Of a stretch of DNA of 64,000 nt, positions 1-11,833 are shown in pieces; position 1 is the stretch's first letter; each line of letters starts with the position of its first letter. The DNA is from Diphasiastrum complanatum (taxonomy: Eukaryota; Streptophyta; Lycopodiopsida; Lycopodiales; Lycopodiaceae). The stretch covers positions 21,356,658 to 21,420,657 of the forward strand of contig CM055104.1 of assembly GCA_029204225.1 (NCBI GenBank). Reading direction: 5' to 3'. The position numbers and the translations under genes were made by a program. A model generated the notes under the pieces. That model was not told where the DNA came from. It worked only from the letters and a program-made list of their open reading frames with translations, and did no database searches.

Positions 1-2339
1 AGAGTGCCTGCAAGTATTGCAGACCTAAGGGATGCAGCAAGCTCCTCATCATATTGCACACGGTAAAATCCGGTTTACCCAACATTGAGCTTCAACCAAT
101 CATTTCTATGCTCTTGACTAATGTCCTCAGAATTCGGTAGCGATTCCACTCAGTACAACTATTACCAGATGATTTCACAGTGTATGCTACACACACACAC
201 TTCACGACCTTTGGCAGGTAGACAATCTACGATCTCCATAGGCTGACAATTTCTACATTATCACTTTGGTCACAGTTTTCAGATCATGCGCCCCACAGAT
301 AGGCCTCATGATTTCTCCAGACAGCGTCGCACTCAGATCATAGATATTTCTCCTGAGATCACGTTAAAGAAAATGACTATGGTTCATAGTTCGAGAACTC
401 CCTCTCTCAGTGGGCAACGACTAATCTAGACCCAGCGCTTGTTCTTGGAGCCCCATCGATTTCCCATACCTTGCTCACTCTCACCAGCCGGCGACTTATC
501 CTTCAGACTTCGCATTCTTCAACGAATTCCATAGCTCGTTCTGCTCCACGGATTATCAGCCGGTGGACGTTCTGATCACATGTAAGTTCATAGGCGGGTG
601 GCGGTTACACCATCAAATCTATCACGGCTCCTCAGACCATCTTTCCACCAATGGGCGACTACACATTGGCTACTACATGTTGGCTACGTTTTGGCACTCT
701 TCTACGTGTTCAAATGGGCAGGACTTGCACTCCCTCCATTTTGCACATACATTATCAGACAATATGAGTTTCAAAAGGTATTTATATCAACTAGATTCAT
801 TTCCTTAATTGCATTGCTACAGAACGTTATCTAACGACACTCCTTCATACAAACATCCTACTCACTCAGTAGCTCGCTCATTCTCTATAACAGACAGACA
901 ACAATTTATCTTTAACAAATGGACTCAGAGCAGACTCTCAACCATTCTCTCTCTAGTTCTCAGGACAGTATAACACTACTTAGTGGGTAGACGGTATCAG
1001 CAACGTGACAAGAATCTTTGAATTGAGCAACAGCCTTCAACCTATGTGACAACGACTCTCCATAATATCAACATACTCAGTATTTGCCCCTCCATCATGC
1101 TACAACATAGAAGTTTTCCAAGGAGTTTCAGCGTGGATCATTCTCATACCAACACTCTCAACATCATTCTCATCAGTCACTCACAAACTTAACGACCATA
1201 CTTGAAGTTCAGTAACATGGATCCTTATACTCAGCAACTTGCACCTAACTTAGCAGCACCACCAGGTAACTAGGTCCAACATTTAGTAAGGCAATAAATA
1301 ATCTCTGTGGCTCAGAAACATAACAAGATAAGCAGACAACAACCCAATGTAGAACTAGCTATCTCCCATGGCTCAGCAGAGCAGCATAGCAACAGGTGAG
1401 ACAATGCAGATTCCTCAGCAGCAACATAACAGAGCTAGTAGACACGGGTGGTGCCTCCCTTCTCCTTCACAACATATCAGCACAATAGAATAGCCTACCA
1501 CAACAGCTTTGCAGACCAGCAGAACAAGGCAAGAGTATCCACATTCTTTCTCTAAACTCTTCATTGGTGTGTACAGCAGCATAACATGGCAGCAGAGTAA
1601 AACAAGAGCAGCTACATTAGAAACTCTTCACTCACACACACAAGCAGGACTCTTCAAATGGTGTCTCCCTTCTTACTCATGCCCTTCTGCTCACGTTTGG
1701 TGGTCTTTTATAGATGTTGGTAGAGGCCCACCCTTCATCTAGCCATTCTTTGACTTTTCATCCTTTTCTCTTTATTTCAACATGTGAACAATGGAAGTGC
1801 ACCCATCACATCAATCAACCCTTTCTCCCTTATCATTTTCACTTGTACTTGCCCAAACTCCTATGGACACTTGGTGTACATGCATACTTTTTCAAAATTT
1901 ACTTCATGATTACCAAGGTAACTTATGGATAAGTTATTCACCTAGCCTTCCCTTTTGACACTTGGCCATGAGATGATGTCATTCCAAGATTTTTCTAAAT
2001 AAGATTCACTCCCCATTTCATTAACTTGGTGATATTTTGCCCAAATAATTTTTCAAGTTACCCACTTGTGTAAAACTTTTTCTTTTCAAGTTGGTTGGCC
2101 ATTTTGGCCTCCCCCGGTACTGCCATTCTCGTTTGTCTTGCTGAGTTTTCCTGTGATTGTGGTTTTGATGCCGTAAATTGTCATGTACCCATATTTTCGA
2201 AACCCACTATGCCCAAACATTGATGTTAAACTACTGGCCAGTTATTGAATTTTGTGTGTAATGGACATAGTGGATTGTAGGGATCTTGTCAAAAGTTGAG
2301 CCAATACGGAATGTAGTGGAAAAGGATTCAAGCATTCAA
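1..2339. other. Unassigned DNA, no recognisable gene
   Basis: Reading frames are short, and none shows a domain or motif I know. The stretch around 1230-1500 is rich in CAG/CAA triplets. A short inverted pair, CCACTATG at 2204-2211 and CATAGTGG at 2266-2273, lies just before the spliced gene remnant that starts near 2340. It could be an element edge, but eight bases are too few to claim that. Confidence 0.5.
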
Positions 2340-2437
2340 GTAAGTATTAATTAAAAGAGCAAATGACATGCCTGCTAAGTTTTTATGTGCTTGCTTTTCT
2401 AATGCTTGTTAATTTAATTATTTATTATGTCTTGCAG
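2340..2437 (+). other. Probable spliceosomal intron 1 of the transposase-like gene
   Basis: It begins GTAAGT and ends TTTATTATGTCTTGCAG, a good plant donor and a T-rich acceptor, 98 bases long. It lies directly before the open frame at 2438. The upstream exon (ending ATTCAA) is short, and its true frame is not settled. Confidence 0.5.
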
Positions 2438-4147
2438 ATCATCTTTGGTGGTGAGAGAACATTATAAAGATTCTACGAGTATTGGAAAATCTTTGGGTTC
2501 TACATTGTCATCAAAAACTACAAAACAAATGTTAAAGAATTCTCGTTATGACAGGATTAAGAATGATATTGCTGCAGTGATTATACAGAGCATTCAACAT
2601 GTCTTGGATGCAAGAGTTATCCAGGGAGCATGTGATGTTTCAGGAATTAGTCGTAAACCATATACTCTAATGTTTCAAATTGTACAGGAAGCCTTTGCAC
2701 ATGTGAAGATTCGAAAGCTACCTCTTCCTCGTCCATTTAGAGTAAAAAAAACAAGATATTGTCTTAATGAGAATATGAGTATGCTTATAGGTGAACCATT
2801 TCATATCAAGAAATTGTATGCATGTGAGAGTGGAACATTGGAATACAATGAGTCCAACAATTTATTTTTGGATATTAACAAAGTAGTGGCATACATGATT
2901 AAATATTACAAAATGTCTGAAAGAGAAGTCCAAGGAAAATTGATATTGGTTATTAAACTTGATGAGTCTGAAAACGTTTCAAATTTTATGGCATCTTGCA
3001 ATTGATTAAAGTGTATGTATAATGTTTCGCATGGGGCAAATACTAAACACCCTTGTTTGTATTGTATGAAAAATTGTAAAGACTTGAATTTGACAAGATC
3101 ACGAGTTGGTCCAACAAGAGAGCGAGAGGATCCGAACTTTAGACCTGTGTTGGCAATTCCATTGATCAATGTTCACATATGCACATTGCATGCTGAGGTA
3201 CGAATTATTGAAAAATTGATTTACAATCATATTTTGTATGTCTGGAATACCAAACCTGAATCGGCTTCTAAAATTTGAATTGAGAGATTAGAGCAAGTAC
3301 TTTCAAAAGCAGGTTTGCGCAAGGGGAATGTAAAAATAGAAAAAAGTGCAAAACTATCGGGTAAATCAAAGGTTCCAAACAAGCCATCTGTTGGAGGTGC
3401 AAAAGCTAGAAGGTTTTTATCCAATCACACTGGAAAGTCTTCTACCGTGACATACAATGTTTGGAAAGACGTTGTTGCAGCATCAAAAGATTTTGAAGAG
3501 AGGGGCAACACAAGATTAAAAAAAACTGCAGTATGGCAAAATCTCGACAAATTTGATTGGCATGTTGCGAGAAGAAACGTTATTAGAAATTGACATTGCA
3601 AATTTACAAAATTATTGTGAGATATTTGTCAAATCTGTAGCAGAATGTTGGCGAGAGGATCATGTTACACACTATATGGTAATTCACTATTTGTTTTTGT
3701 ACAAAAATTGCAACATCATATACTTGATTTTTTATATATGTATTTTACTGGTTGCAGCATATTCTATTACATCACACCACATTTTTTGCAAAAGAATATG
3801 GAAGTATGAGCATATGGTCTTCTCAAGGTATGGAGAAATCGCATTGGCAAGCAAGAGGAGCTTTTCATCGAGCAACCATGGAGGATATAATTCAAAGAGA
3901 TGCTACTTATATCAATTATTTCAATGGTTCTACAGAAGAGCACAGTTTAGATATCAAACCAAATATTCAACAAATCTCATTTCATTCAAAAAGACATTTC
4001 AACATCTGTAGAGAAATAGTTCAACTTCATCATCGTAATAGAAAAACAATGAAAATATTACATATCCTCATCGGTATCAAAGGTCAGCTGAGCAGTATGG
4101 TCATGAAAAAATTGTCTCCTCTCATAGGGATCCAGATGCCCAATTGA
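2438..4147 (+). pseudogene. Degenerate spliced DDE/RNase H-like transposase-type gene
   Basis: Unnamed transposase-like gene, broken. One reading frame runs from 2438 to about 3590, interrupted only by TGA at 3003-3005 and TGA at 3276-3278. It then shifts by one frame near 3555-3590. A 79-base GT-AG intron (3679-3757) joins exon 3553-3678 to exon 3758-4147 in the same codon phase. A 98-base GTAAGT...TTGCAG intron (2340-2437) precedes the first exon. Motifs in order are IKLDES (about 2960), a HPCLYC zinc-binding-like pair (about 3048), ICTLHAEVRI (about 3175) and SMSIWSSQGMEKSHW (about 3805). The layout of LDES, CxxC, LHxE and a W-S-x-G-x-E block recalls the RAG1/Transib catalytic core and other uncharacterised RNase H-like transposases. 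This is a comparison by eye. The C-terminal end after about 4050 is uncertain. Confidence 0.6.
3679..3757 (+). other. Probable spliceosomal intron 2 of the transposase-like gene
   Basis: It is 79 bases long, begins GTAATTC and ends TTTTACTGGTTGCAG, with T-rich content. Removing it fuses ...THYM to HILLHHTTFF in phase 0, so two otherwise separate frames become one. That supports real splicing. Confidence 0.65.
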
Positions 4148-4185
4148 TCTTCTTTTGCTCAACTCTATGTAACTTGCATACACTG

Positions 4186-5447
4186 CTAAAGCAGATGATC
4201 TTTTGGGTACATTTTCAGAAACATAACCCAATATTTGATAGCTATATCCCTCTTCACAAAAATGATTTTGTATGTATTGTTAGGATATCTATGTCTATCA
4301 CAAAAACAGGACAATGCCTTTATTGCCATTACTATAGCTCTTGCTTGTGAATAAAAGTTGTCATGTTGAATACAAATTTCATTTTGTACAAAGTATTTCA
4401 GGTAATGGCACAATGTTGAATCCTTATGGCCAACAACACCTCGTGCACATCTTTTTCTCGTAGCAAAATCATCAACTTCAATTGTGTCCTGCAACATAAA
4501 TACAAAAATTTGTAATCAATTAAATTTTCATATGGATTTTGATTGAATACAATGCTAAATATGATTACAATGGAATAAGAAAATCAAAATTACCATGTCA
4601 TGCTGATCATACTCCAACAATCCTTTTTCACACAAGTCATGACCAGCAAGAAACCTATCCTCAGAAAAAACGTATTGCTCTGGAGGAGGATATCTTTTTT
4701 GAAACTCAGTGAACTCCTCCTCACTATGAGCATTTGCGCCATAGGCTAAACATTGTTGCCTTGTAATTTGTAAGGCATGCTCTCCAAACTTCCAACCACC
4801 TTCATCTTGATAGTCAATCCCTTCAATTAAATAATCATGATTGAAGTCTATTATATCCGAAAATTCTGACAATGCATTGGCTAGTACAGATAGGATCTCG
4901 TCCTCTCTCATGTCGAACACATCCCCAATATCATTCAATGATAAATATGGCAGGCTATTCATATGGTATACAGGAATGTCGAGCAATGTCTTCCTTTTAT
5001 CGTGTTCTTCCACACTTGATGTAGAAGATATTACCATCGACCGTGACATAGCAGTCATACATCGAAGCCAGCCTAGCCTCTTCCTCACCACCCAATACTT
5101 CGTCTCTATATTTTTGTCCACATTGACAGTAAATCTCTGAGTAAATGTTCTACTTGAAGACCAACACCAATTGATCTAGAAGATTGGCCTTCATCAGGTA
5201 TTAACGCAGATATGAAGAAAACAAAAGCTATGCCCTTAGCTATAAACCTGCATGATCTCATATGGGATTCACGATATTGTACCACCTTCAGGCTCTCGTC
5301 AAGCTTGGTAAACTTCCTATCATGCTTGTGCTTGGCTTTAGGCTGGGCAACTATCAGTTCATGGAAATGAATAAACTTCAGGCCATCAATAACAAGAGAT
5401 AATTCGAGAATGCTAGTCCGAAACTTTCCAAATAATTCTAATAGGTA
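4186..5447 (-). pseudogene. Degenerate spliced gene of unknown function, convergent to the transposase-like gene
   Basis: I do not recognise this protein. On the minus strand a clean frame starts at about 5447 (TYLLELFGKFRTSIL...) and runs to about 5165. A one-base shift leads to a second frame covering about 5160-4594 (SSRTFTQRFTVNVDKN..., then YWVVRKRLGWLRCM). A GT-AG intron (4593-4489) joins YDQHDM to DTIEVDDFATRKRC in phase 0. The last exon ends at 4186 after KYWVMFLKMYPKDHLL. Within it, TRKRCARGVVGHKDSTLCHYL looks like a conserved basic block. The 5' end is lost at the Copia junction at 5447. It ends about 40 bases from the end of the plus-strand transposase-like gene, so the pair is tail to tail, and I infer that they belong to one DNA transposon. 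Confidence 0.55.
4489..4593 (-). other. Probable spliceosomal intron in the convergent unknown gene
   Basis: On the minus strand it begins GTAATTTTGATTTTC and ends TTTTTGTATTTATGTTGCAG, and is 105 bases long. Removal keeps codon phase 0 across the junction. No open frame continues through it. Confidence 0.65.
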
Positions 5448-5587
5448 AGTATCACTATGTCAGAAGCAAAGTTCTAGACAAAGAGATAAACTTGCAGTAC
5501 TGTCGAACGCAAGATATGATAGCAAATATTTTCACTAAAGCACTAAGCTTGGATGCACACAGAAAATTTTGTGCAAAACTAAGTTAA
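5447..5587 (+). pseudogene. Copia RNase H C-terminal remnant
   Basis: In one frame to a TAA at 5585, it reads KYHYVRSKV..., then LQYCRTQDMIANIFTKAL and HRKFCAKLS. This is the usual end of Ty1/Copia pol (RNase H, ...DIFTKAL...). The minus-strand Copia E tail at 43765-43983 carries the closest relative in this window (LQYCRPQDMTADIFTK). Its left edge coincides with the point where the minus-strand unknown gene stops reading. Confidence 0.8.
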
Positions 5588-6023
5588 AAACATGGAGATC
5601 ACCATAGAATACATTAGTAATAGAAAGAAGAGTACAAGCTATGAACATGAGCATTGATTCATGTGGATAGGACACATGAGACCTAGCAAAGGAGATCCCC
5701 ATAGTTCTATTCACAAGGAGGAAGGAATAAGCTCTCATTTGCAAATGAGCCAAAAGATTCTCAAATTGATGTCTCTTGCCTAGTTATAGACAATGCTCTC
5801 ACTTAATTTAACTTAACTATCTTGAGGGATAGTTAGCTCTTGTTAAGTATTATTTAAACTGCATTGGGCCCTTACTGTCCTATTATTATTATTAATTACT
5901 TTGAAGGGCCTAAAGAGGGAATCGCCTTGTTCTTAAGGCTAATACCTCCTTTTGGGCCTACAAAGCGTACATTGGATATTATCTTGCATGTATAAGCATG
6001 AATGTACTAGAAGTACATGACAG
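5588..6023. other. Unassigned DNA
   Basis: It probably includes decayed LTR or flank of the Copia tail that ends at 5587, but no repeat partner was found here. No supported gene. Confidence 0.4.
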
Positions 6024-6137
6024 GTAGTTGATATATTTACCAAGGCTTTGCCTAGGGTTAAACATCTTCTATTCAAGAAGATTAAATTTAAAAATTATCT
6101 AATCCTGAGGGCCTTCTCTATACCCCATGATCCCTAG
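6024..6137 (+). pseudogene. Second Copia RNase H tail remnant
   Basis: The frame reads VVDIFTKALPRVKHLLFKK and then runs to a TAG at 6135. This is the C-terminal signature of Copia pol. Little else of the element remains, and it appears to be a different family from the tail at 5447. Confidence 0.65.
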
Positions 6138-7897
6138 TTGATGAGAGTTTTCCAAGCTCTTAGAGGTACGACTGCAAGGAGGGTTTGAAAACACTTTGGA
6201 TCTACTAGTTTTTAGGTCCAAGTTCTCTTTCCTGACCTCTAGTTCGTTTTCACTTCCCTGTTGGTACTAGGGGCAGAGTCTTCCATGTGATGTTCATTTG
6301 GGATATTTAGGATCAAGTCGGGATATTGAAACAACAATTATCTATGTCATCGTTCAGAGTCGTTTCATGCATTTCTATTGGTACTATTTGTTGCTCCAGG
6401 TGATTGTATAAGTGACCCTAAAACTGGAATTTCTAGCACTGGTTGTGTCACTTCCATATAGCGGGTGGATATAGTGTCTGTTAGATACCATGATCCATGA
6501 CTCATAAGTTCATATACTTCGAGATAGCTACAGTCTCCGCAATGTTGTACTCTAATCAGAATATCCCTGGGTTGTAGATTGTGATGGAACTCTAGAGTGT
6601 AGAAATGGTAGCGTAGGATTCCTCTTCTAATTAGCTAACAAACGCCGCCAAATGAAGACAGAAATTCAATCTCCGTCATATGAACCTCAAACCCCTTCTG
6701 GGTTAGGTAGCGAGGTGGAATAGTGTTAAGGTGCTCTCTGGTCTTCAAGACACCGCACATAGTCCTAAAATGTTCGTACATTTTAGAATACTACTCTTTG
6801 AGAATAAACACTGCAATAGGTGCACAACAATAGTATTGGTACCTCTTTTCCTTCCTTTAGAACAATATTAGAACAATGACATCTTGGGATCTTCCAAGAT
6901 CTACAATAGGTAGGATGCAGGGTTCGGGGCCTCTTAGGATTTCCTCTAAATGGTCTACCCCAAGAATGGATATTATCCTCTGTCTATGATGCATTTTCAA
7001 TCCCAAAAATACAATTATGATCAGATAGGGTGTGGGGATGTATGGTATATCGGGACAAAGCATCCATGTGATTTGTTGTGTCTGGAAACTGCACTAGTAC
7101 TGAGGTACATAGATATAATTGCTTTCAAGTTCAAGCACACATGTTTATAGGATAGAGTCTAGGCAATCACCAAGGAAATTCCATTAACTTCTAAGTTTGG
7201 CCTTAATTCATTGCTGCATGTTACTTGAATATACCACTGAGTGTTTTAGTGTTCTCTCTTAACATAAACTCAGCCTGACACAGGTTCCAAAAGAATGATC
7301 AATAAAATTTCATATGGCTGTCTCACTAGATTTTTAGTTCGACGAGTGGAAATGTAAAAATAGTGATAAATTTCACTCATTGCTCCATTTATCGAGCGAC
7401 GGTAATCCTCATTCTTCGGGCCCAGTTATTTTGCTAGACAGTTCCTAAGGATTGAGTGTCTACGTTGCAACTTATCCAAAACAGCGTATTTCAGCCGTGT
7501 TTGGTGGACTGCCTGCTTTGGTGTTTCACAGAGGTTGGGACCCTTTCATAAATGCACAATACATTCCCAACGTTGTTTCAAGGATATTATTATCACAACT
7601 ATGGTGAGTTTTTTAATTCACTAAGTAAGTTGTGAAACAGAATGATCCTATACACCCTCTCACAATTTCCTTGAATACTATTTACCCTATCATAATGGAC
7701 AATATGATTTCACATAAAACACGATTCTTGGGTTACGGCAATGCAAAAATATTTCACTAAAAAAAACAAGGATACTCATTTTGATGTAAATAAAATGTGT
7801 TACCTCGTGCAAAGTTCAAGGTAACGGAATGCCTTAGAGTACACCTAGTCATGAATGTTTCTGTTGGTTGGTCCCACTATGCCACCTTTGTGATAAA
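6138..7897. other. Unassigned DNA
   Basis: All six frames are short, with no recognisable domain, tRNA-like fold or strong repeat. It is probably old retroelement debris. Confidence 0.4.
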
Positions 7898-8009
7898 TTG
7901 GGCCTTACAACCATTATTATAATGTCGCTATTCACAAATATAGCAAGGTTGTTTGAGCCACTTTATTAACAATCCTATTGACTAATTCTAGTCTAATTTA
8001 GCTCCATGG
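7898..8009 (+). repeat. Dispersed repeat, copy 1 (partner at 13735-13850)
   Basis: About 110 bases, from the TTACAACCAT block to TTTAGCTCCATGG, match 13735-13850 in the same orientation with scattered substitutions and small indels. It is non-coding. Both copies lie near retroelement debris, so a shared LTR or leader fragment is likely. Confidence 0.8.
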
Positions 8010-8810
8010 CTATATTTGGCATTTCATTTGGTAAGCTCATGAGCTAATTACATGCAACACATGACACTCCTCCTAGTTAAGCATTTTTGCCCTCTGTGTA
8101 GTACTTTGTATAGTGCCATGCTCCATGAATCCTTTGGAGAAAGTCTAAAATCTCTGGCCACCTAATAGTAGGAGTGATCTTCCGTGTGGTGTGCTTATTG
8201 GTAACCATTTTCTATTAGTCAAATATTGTCACCTTAGATTTTGTTGCCAACTTATTATTGTAGAATAAGTTTGCAATAAGTCTTCTATAGGAATACCTTT
8301 GATCTACAAATCTATCCAATAGATTTTATAAGATCATTGAAGAAGAGGTTGAAGAAACACAGGATACCTTAAGTAGCATCAATGCTACATGGGATGACAG
8401 AATACATGCAATGAGACATTCGTTAGTCTTCTTCTTCAGTATATTTCTTGATTGAATAGGCTATCCAATTCCTTTAGCTTCCTGTTGTTGTACCTGATCG
8501 GATGCTAATGTCTTCTCCATTTCATCCAACGGGAAATGAATGAAGTTTTCCTTGGTTCATCGGTATAAACCAAATTAGTGACAATGTCCCGATGAGTATA
8601 GATTGCCACAAATCCATTGATTTCTTTTATAAGCAGGATGCTTGGAACACTTCTTGATAATCCAAAGTAGTAATGCTCCAAGTCAGAGAATGTGTCTTCC
8701 ATGTTTGGCCACATCCTAGTGATATTTTCATCACTATAATGTTCAAATGAAAGCGTGTCCTTTGTTTTGAAGGTACATACTCAATAATAAAGTATCTATT
8801 TCTAAAAATA

Positions 8811-8814
<4 letters not shown>
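8010..8814. other. Unassigned DNA
   Basis: No gene or known element part was recognised. Confidence 0.4.

Positions 8815-8842
<28 letters not shown>
8815..8842. repeat. (AT)14 microsatellite
   Basis: An uninterrupted AT dinucleotide tract, followed by an AT-rich TTATTTATTTATT run. Confidence 0.95.
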
Positions 8843-8845
<3 letters not shown>

Positions 8846-9093
8846 TAAATAAATAGATAATATTTATTTATTTATTGTGCTGGTATATGAGTAATTCATC
8901 TTTCTTTTGGAAAATCCAAGGATTATCAAGATATTGATCCTCAAAGATGATATTGTTATATAAACTTTGATAAAAAGTATTGATTTGGCTCCAACAACTT
9001 TTTGATTGGTGTTCTTGAAAGTTATTTTCATAGATCCTAATTGCTCATGTAGAATCTCTTTTGGGTGACTCGGACACACTTGCTGCAATTCTT

Positions 9094-10380
9094 CTATCCC
9101 CTTTGATCATTGTCAGCTTGAAAAATTTCCTCCAATAGCTTTATGTTTTTACCATCACTCTTCAATGTTGCAACTTTGCTCTGACACTGCAATTGATCTA
9201 AGAAATTTTTGTGACTGATAATGAGGTTGACCAAATTGGATGTCTTTGTGGGATTGAAATTCCTCATCAATCTGGCCCTCAAACTTGAACTCCAGTTTCA
9301 TTGACCAGATTTTTGATTGACCTATTGGATCCACCTGGTTTGTCGATTTCTCGACATCTGTCTTTCAAAAATCTTTCATTTTTGTTGATTCCAGAATTTG
9401 ATCCATTGTTGCTAGTAGATTCTGTTGTGGCCTTTCTGGAAAATTTGGCATTATGTAATTCCTTCTTATTTGTTGTCTCAAGCGTTATAAAATTGCTTCT
9501 TATACTAGTTTGGATTGCAACTTTTGATGCCATAGTAATCAAGGACACAATAGTTGAATTGAAACTTTCATCCCTTTCATCCATATTTAAACTGGACTTG
9601 CAAACATTTAAAGGACTTTGGTCTTTCTCATCACTTGTCAAATGATCACCAAGTTCTCATTTTTTTTCCATGTTGTTGTGACATCTCTCGTTCGAATCTT
9701 GGTTGTTTATTACCTGTTGAGCCTTTGAATGTTGACCCATCCATTGTTGAGATTTTGGTTGTTGAGAGAAATCATTTCCATGATTAAGATGGGTAGTTTG
9801 AATATCAACTAATTGTTGCAATGTACATGACAAGATAGAGTCAAAACAAGTGATCACCTTGTTGCACATTTCATTTCATCTTTGTTCTGACTTTTCTTGT
9901 AGCTCTTGCCATGTCAAATTGGGTCCAGTTGCAAGTTGTCGGTTGTGATTTTGAAACTGCTGGAACTGTTTGCCACCAAACATATGATGGACCTTCAAAA
10001 TGAAGAGAATCACAAGAAAATTTAGCTTTATCAGACCTTGGAAACCTTTTGAAGTAATTTTCAAACTGGTTAAACCATTCTCTCACATCAATGATGTTCA
10101 CATTGCCACTGAAGTTCAGCAAGTAGATTTTTTCATTGATATTTTCCTTTGACTCTAGTCTTTTCTGCATTTTTAACATAACATTAATGTGCTCACTAAA
10201 TTCCATAGCATTTCGATACTCAAGTGACTGTCGATTATAAAACTCCAATTCCTATAATACCCATTGACAAGGATCATGAATAATAGGATCAACATTATTT
10301 CCAATAAGTTGTTTATATTGCTTTGGATACCATTCATTTTGAGGTAATTGGCTCTTGTAAGAAATTGCACTCATTGTTCT
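9094..10380 (-). pseudogene. Ty3/Gypsy gag remnant
   Basis: On the minus strand the region 10248-9871 encodes IYLLNFSGNVNIIDVREWF followed by a FENYFKRF block, then LHFEGPSYVWWQ and NWTQFDMA. This order (REWFNQFENYF, LHxEGPxYVWW, W-x-x-F) is the capsid-type retrotransposon gag core. Two frame changes follow (9869-9657 and 9641-9094) into a polar Ser/Asn/Lys-rich tail with no zinc knuckle seen. The 5' side is separated from its upstream sequence by the small LTR element inserted at 10394. Gypsy-type gag is the best call; pol is absent. Confidence 0.7.
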
Positions 10381-10393
10381 AGTTGCACCATAA

Positions 10394-10646
10394 AGTTAAA
10401 ATAGCAATGATCGACCTATATGGTGCTTTCTTATTTCGACGGCACCACGTGTATGCAGTTCTAGAATTATCGGGCCGTCTTTCTTTTACGAGCCCTTTGA
10501 GTGCTTTTAAGCAACTTTATCTTTGTACTTGCTTATTAGTTGGAATATACAATTTGTGGACAACAATTCTGTTGTCTTGTCTTATTGCATTTGACGTTGT
10601 GCTGTGGTGATTGATCCGGTCGGGTTTTTAAACTGTTTTCTTAACT
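10394..10646 (+). repeat. 5' LTR of the small Copia-derived element
   Basis: It starts AGTTAA and ends TTAACT, which are reverse complements of each other. It contains CACCACGTG about 50 bases in. It is followed at once by the tRNA-Met type primer site. Confidence 0.85.
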
Positions 10647-10659
10647 TGGTATCAGATCC
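10647..10659 (+). other. Primer binding site of the small element
   Basis: TGGTATCAGATCC resembles the plant retrotransposon primer site TGGTATCAGAGC, complementary to the 3' end of initiator-Met tRNA, with one change near its end. Confidence 0.8.
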
Positions 10660-11600
10660 CTTGGTGGCTACAATCACCGGACAAGAACAAAGAGCTGCGA
10701 ATTCACGACGGTTTGTTGGCTAGGAAGCACAAAACCGAGTCTGTGGAGGTTCGTGGAATGGCTCGAAACTGTAAAAAGGATTCAGAGATAGGGAATTGTC
10801 GGCTGAATCAGAAAGCAAACAAAGATTGAAGCTGAAAAATTCTTCTGGAGGGTTGCTTGGCGTTTGTGATTGGTTTGAATCCAATCGAACACTGTTTGAA
10901 GAGCGGTTTGGTGCAAAAGATTGCTTGTTGTTGGGCGACCTCAGAGGGATAGGTAGCTACTCAAAGAATTTCTCAAAAAGATCAAAATAAAGCCCAAAAT
11001 ATCTTCTTCCTTAACAGCTAGAGCTTCTAGTCTTAAAGTGCTAAATCTTTGGTTGTAAGAAACTTTTTTTGTGAGCTGTAAAATGATGTTGTAGGGCGCC
11101 CTATTTCTGTGAAGAGACTGGTAATTAGCCGTGGGCGGCCATGAGCTATGGAAGGTACTGGAGCAGTTTGAATCTGCATCCATTGCAAGACCCTAGCCAT
11201 GGAGGACTCTCGGGATAGTCGCGTGCAGTGAACTGGGCCTTCATAGCAGCTGGAGGACAGATGTTCAACGCACACAAATGCACAAGATCATTCGATGGAG
11301 GTCCATCACGATCGACGGACATGATTGGAAGTTTGAAAAACTATTACAGCCGTCAGATTGAAACTAATGGTGGAGATGGGCTTCAAAAGGGCCCTGAAGA
11401 ACTGAAAGGCAAAATAGGGCTAATTTTCAATCTGAAATAAGAGTTGCGTCCTGACTTTTGTGAAGAGTGAAGTCTTTTCAAGGTGAAAATACAGTCGGAA
11501 GCGTGCAGTGCGGCAACGTACTTGCAAAACAGGAGCCCTACAGTTGCGGTTCCAAATGTGACTCCTGAAGAAGCATTTACAGGAAAGCCAAAAATTGACT
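10660..11600 (+). other. Leader or captured sequence inside the small LTR element
   Basis: About 940 bases lie between the primer site and the RT fragment. There is a 64-codon frame at 10796-10990 and one of 70 codons at 11228-11440, neither with a recognisable domain. It is not gag-like by eye. It may be leader, decayed gag, or DNA captured from elsewhere. Confidence 0.5.
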
Positions 11601-11604
11601 ATAG

Positions 11605-11833
11605 CAAAGCATAAGGCACGCCTAGTAGTGAAGGGCTATGAGCAAAATAAAGCAATTGACTATGAAGAGACATTTGCTCCAGTGGCTAAGTGGACTAGCT
11701 ATGCCTTATCATTGCCTTAGCATCTCATTTTGGGTGGAAGATCCATCAAATGGATGTGAAGTCCGCACTTTTGAATGGTGACTTAGAGAAAGAAGTTTTC
11801 ATGGTCCAACCGTAGGGCTTCATTGAGGGAGAG
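11605..11833 (+). pseudogene. Copia reverse transcriptase fragment
   Basis: With a few stops and shifts it reads [13 protein letters not shown], then [14 protein letters not shown], then LLNGDLEKEVFMVQP. These are the N-terminal blocks of Copia RT. The YVDD active site is absent because the fragment runs straight into the polypurine tract and 3' LTR. Confidence 0.8.

Noticed and set aside
563-834. Two overlapping ~80-codon frames
   Set aside because: They occupy different frames of the same DNA, and neither has a domain or codon signal.
10647-10659. tRNA gene at the TGGTATCAGA sites
   Set aside because: Only the tRNA 3'-end complement is present, directly after LTRs. No cloverleaf can be drawn.
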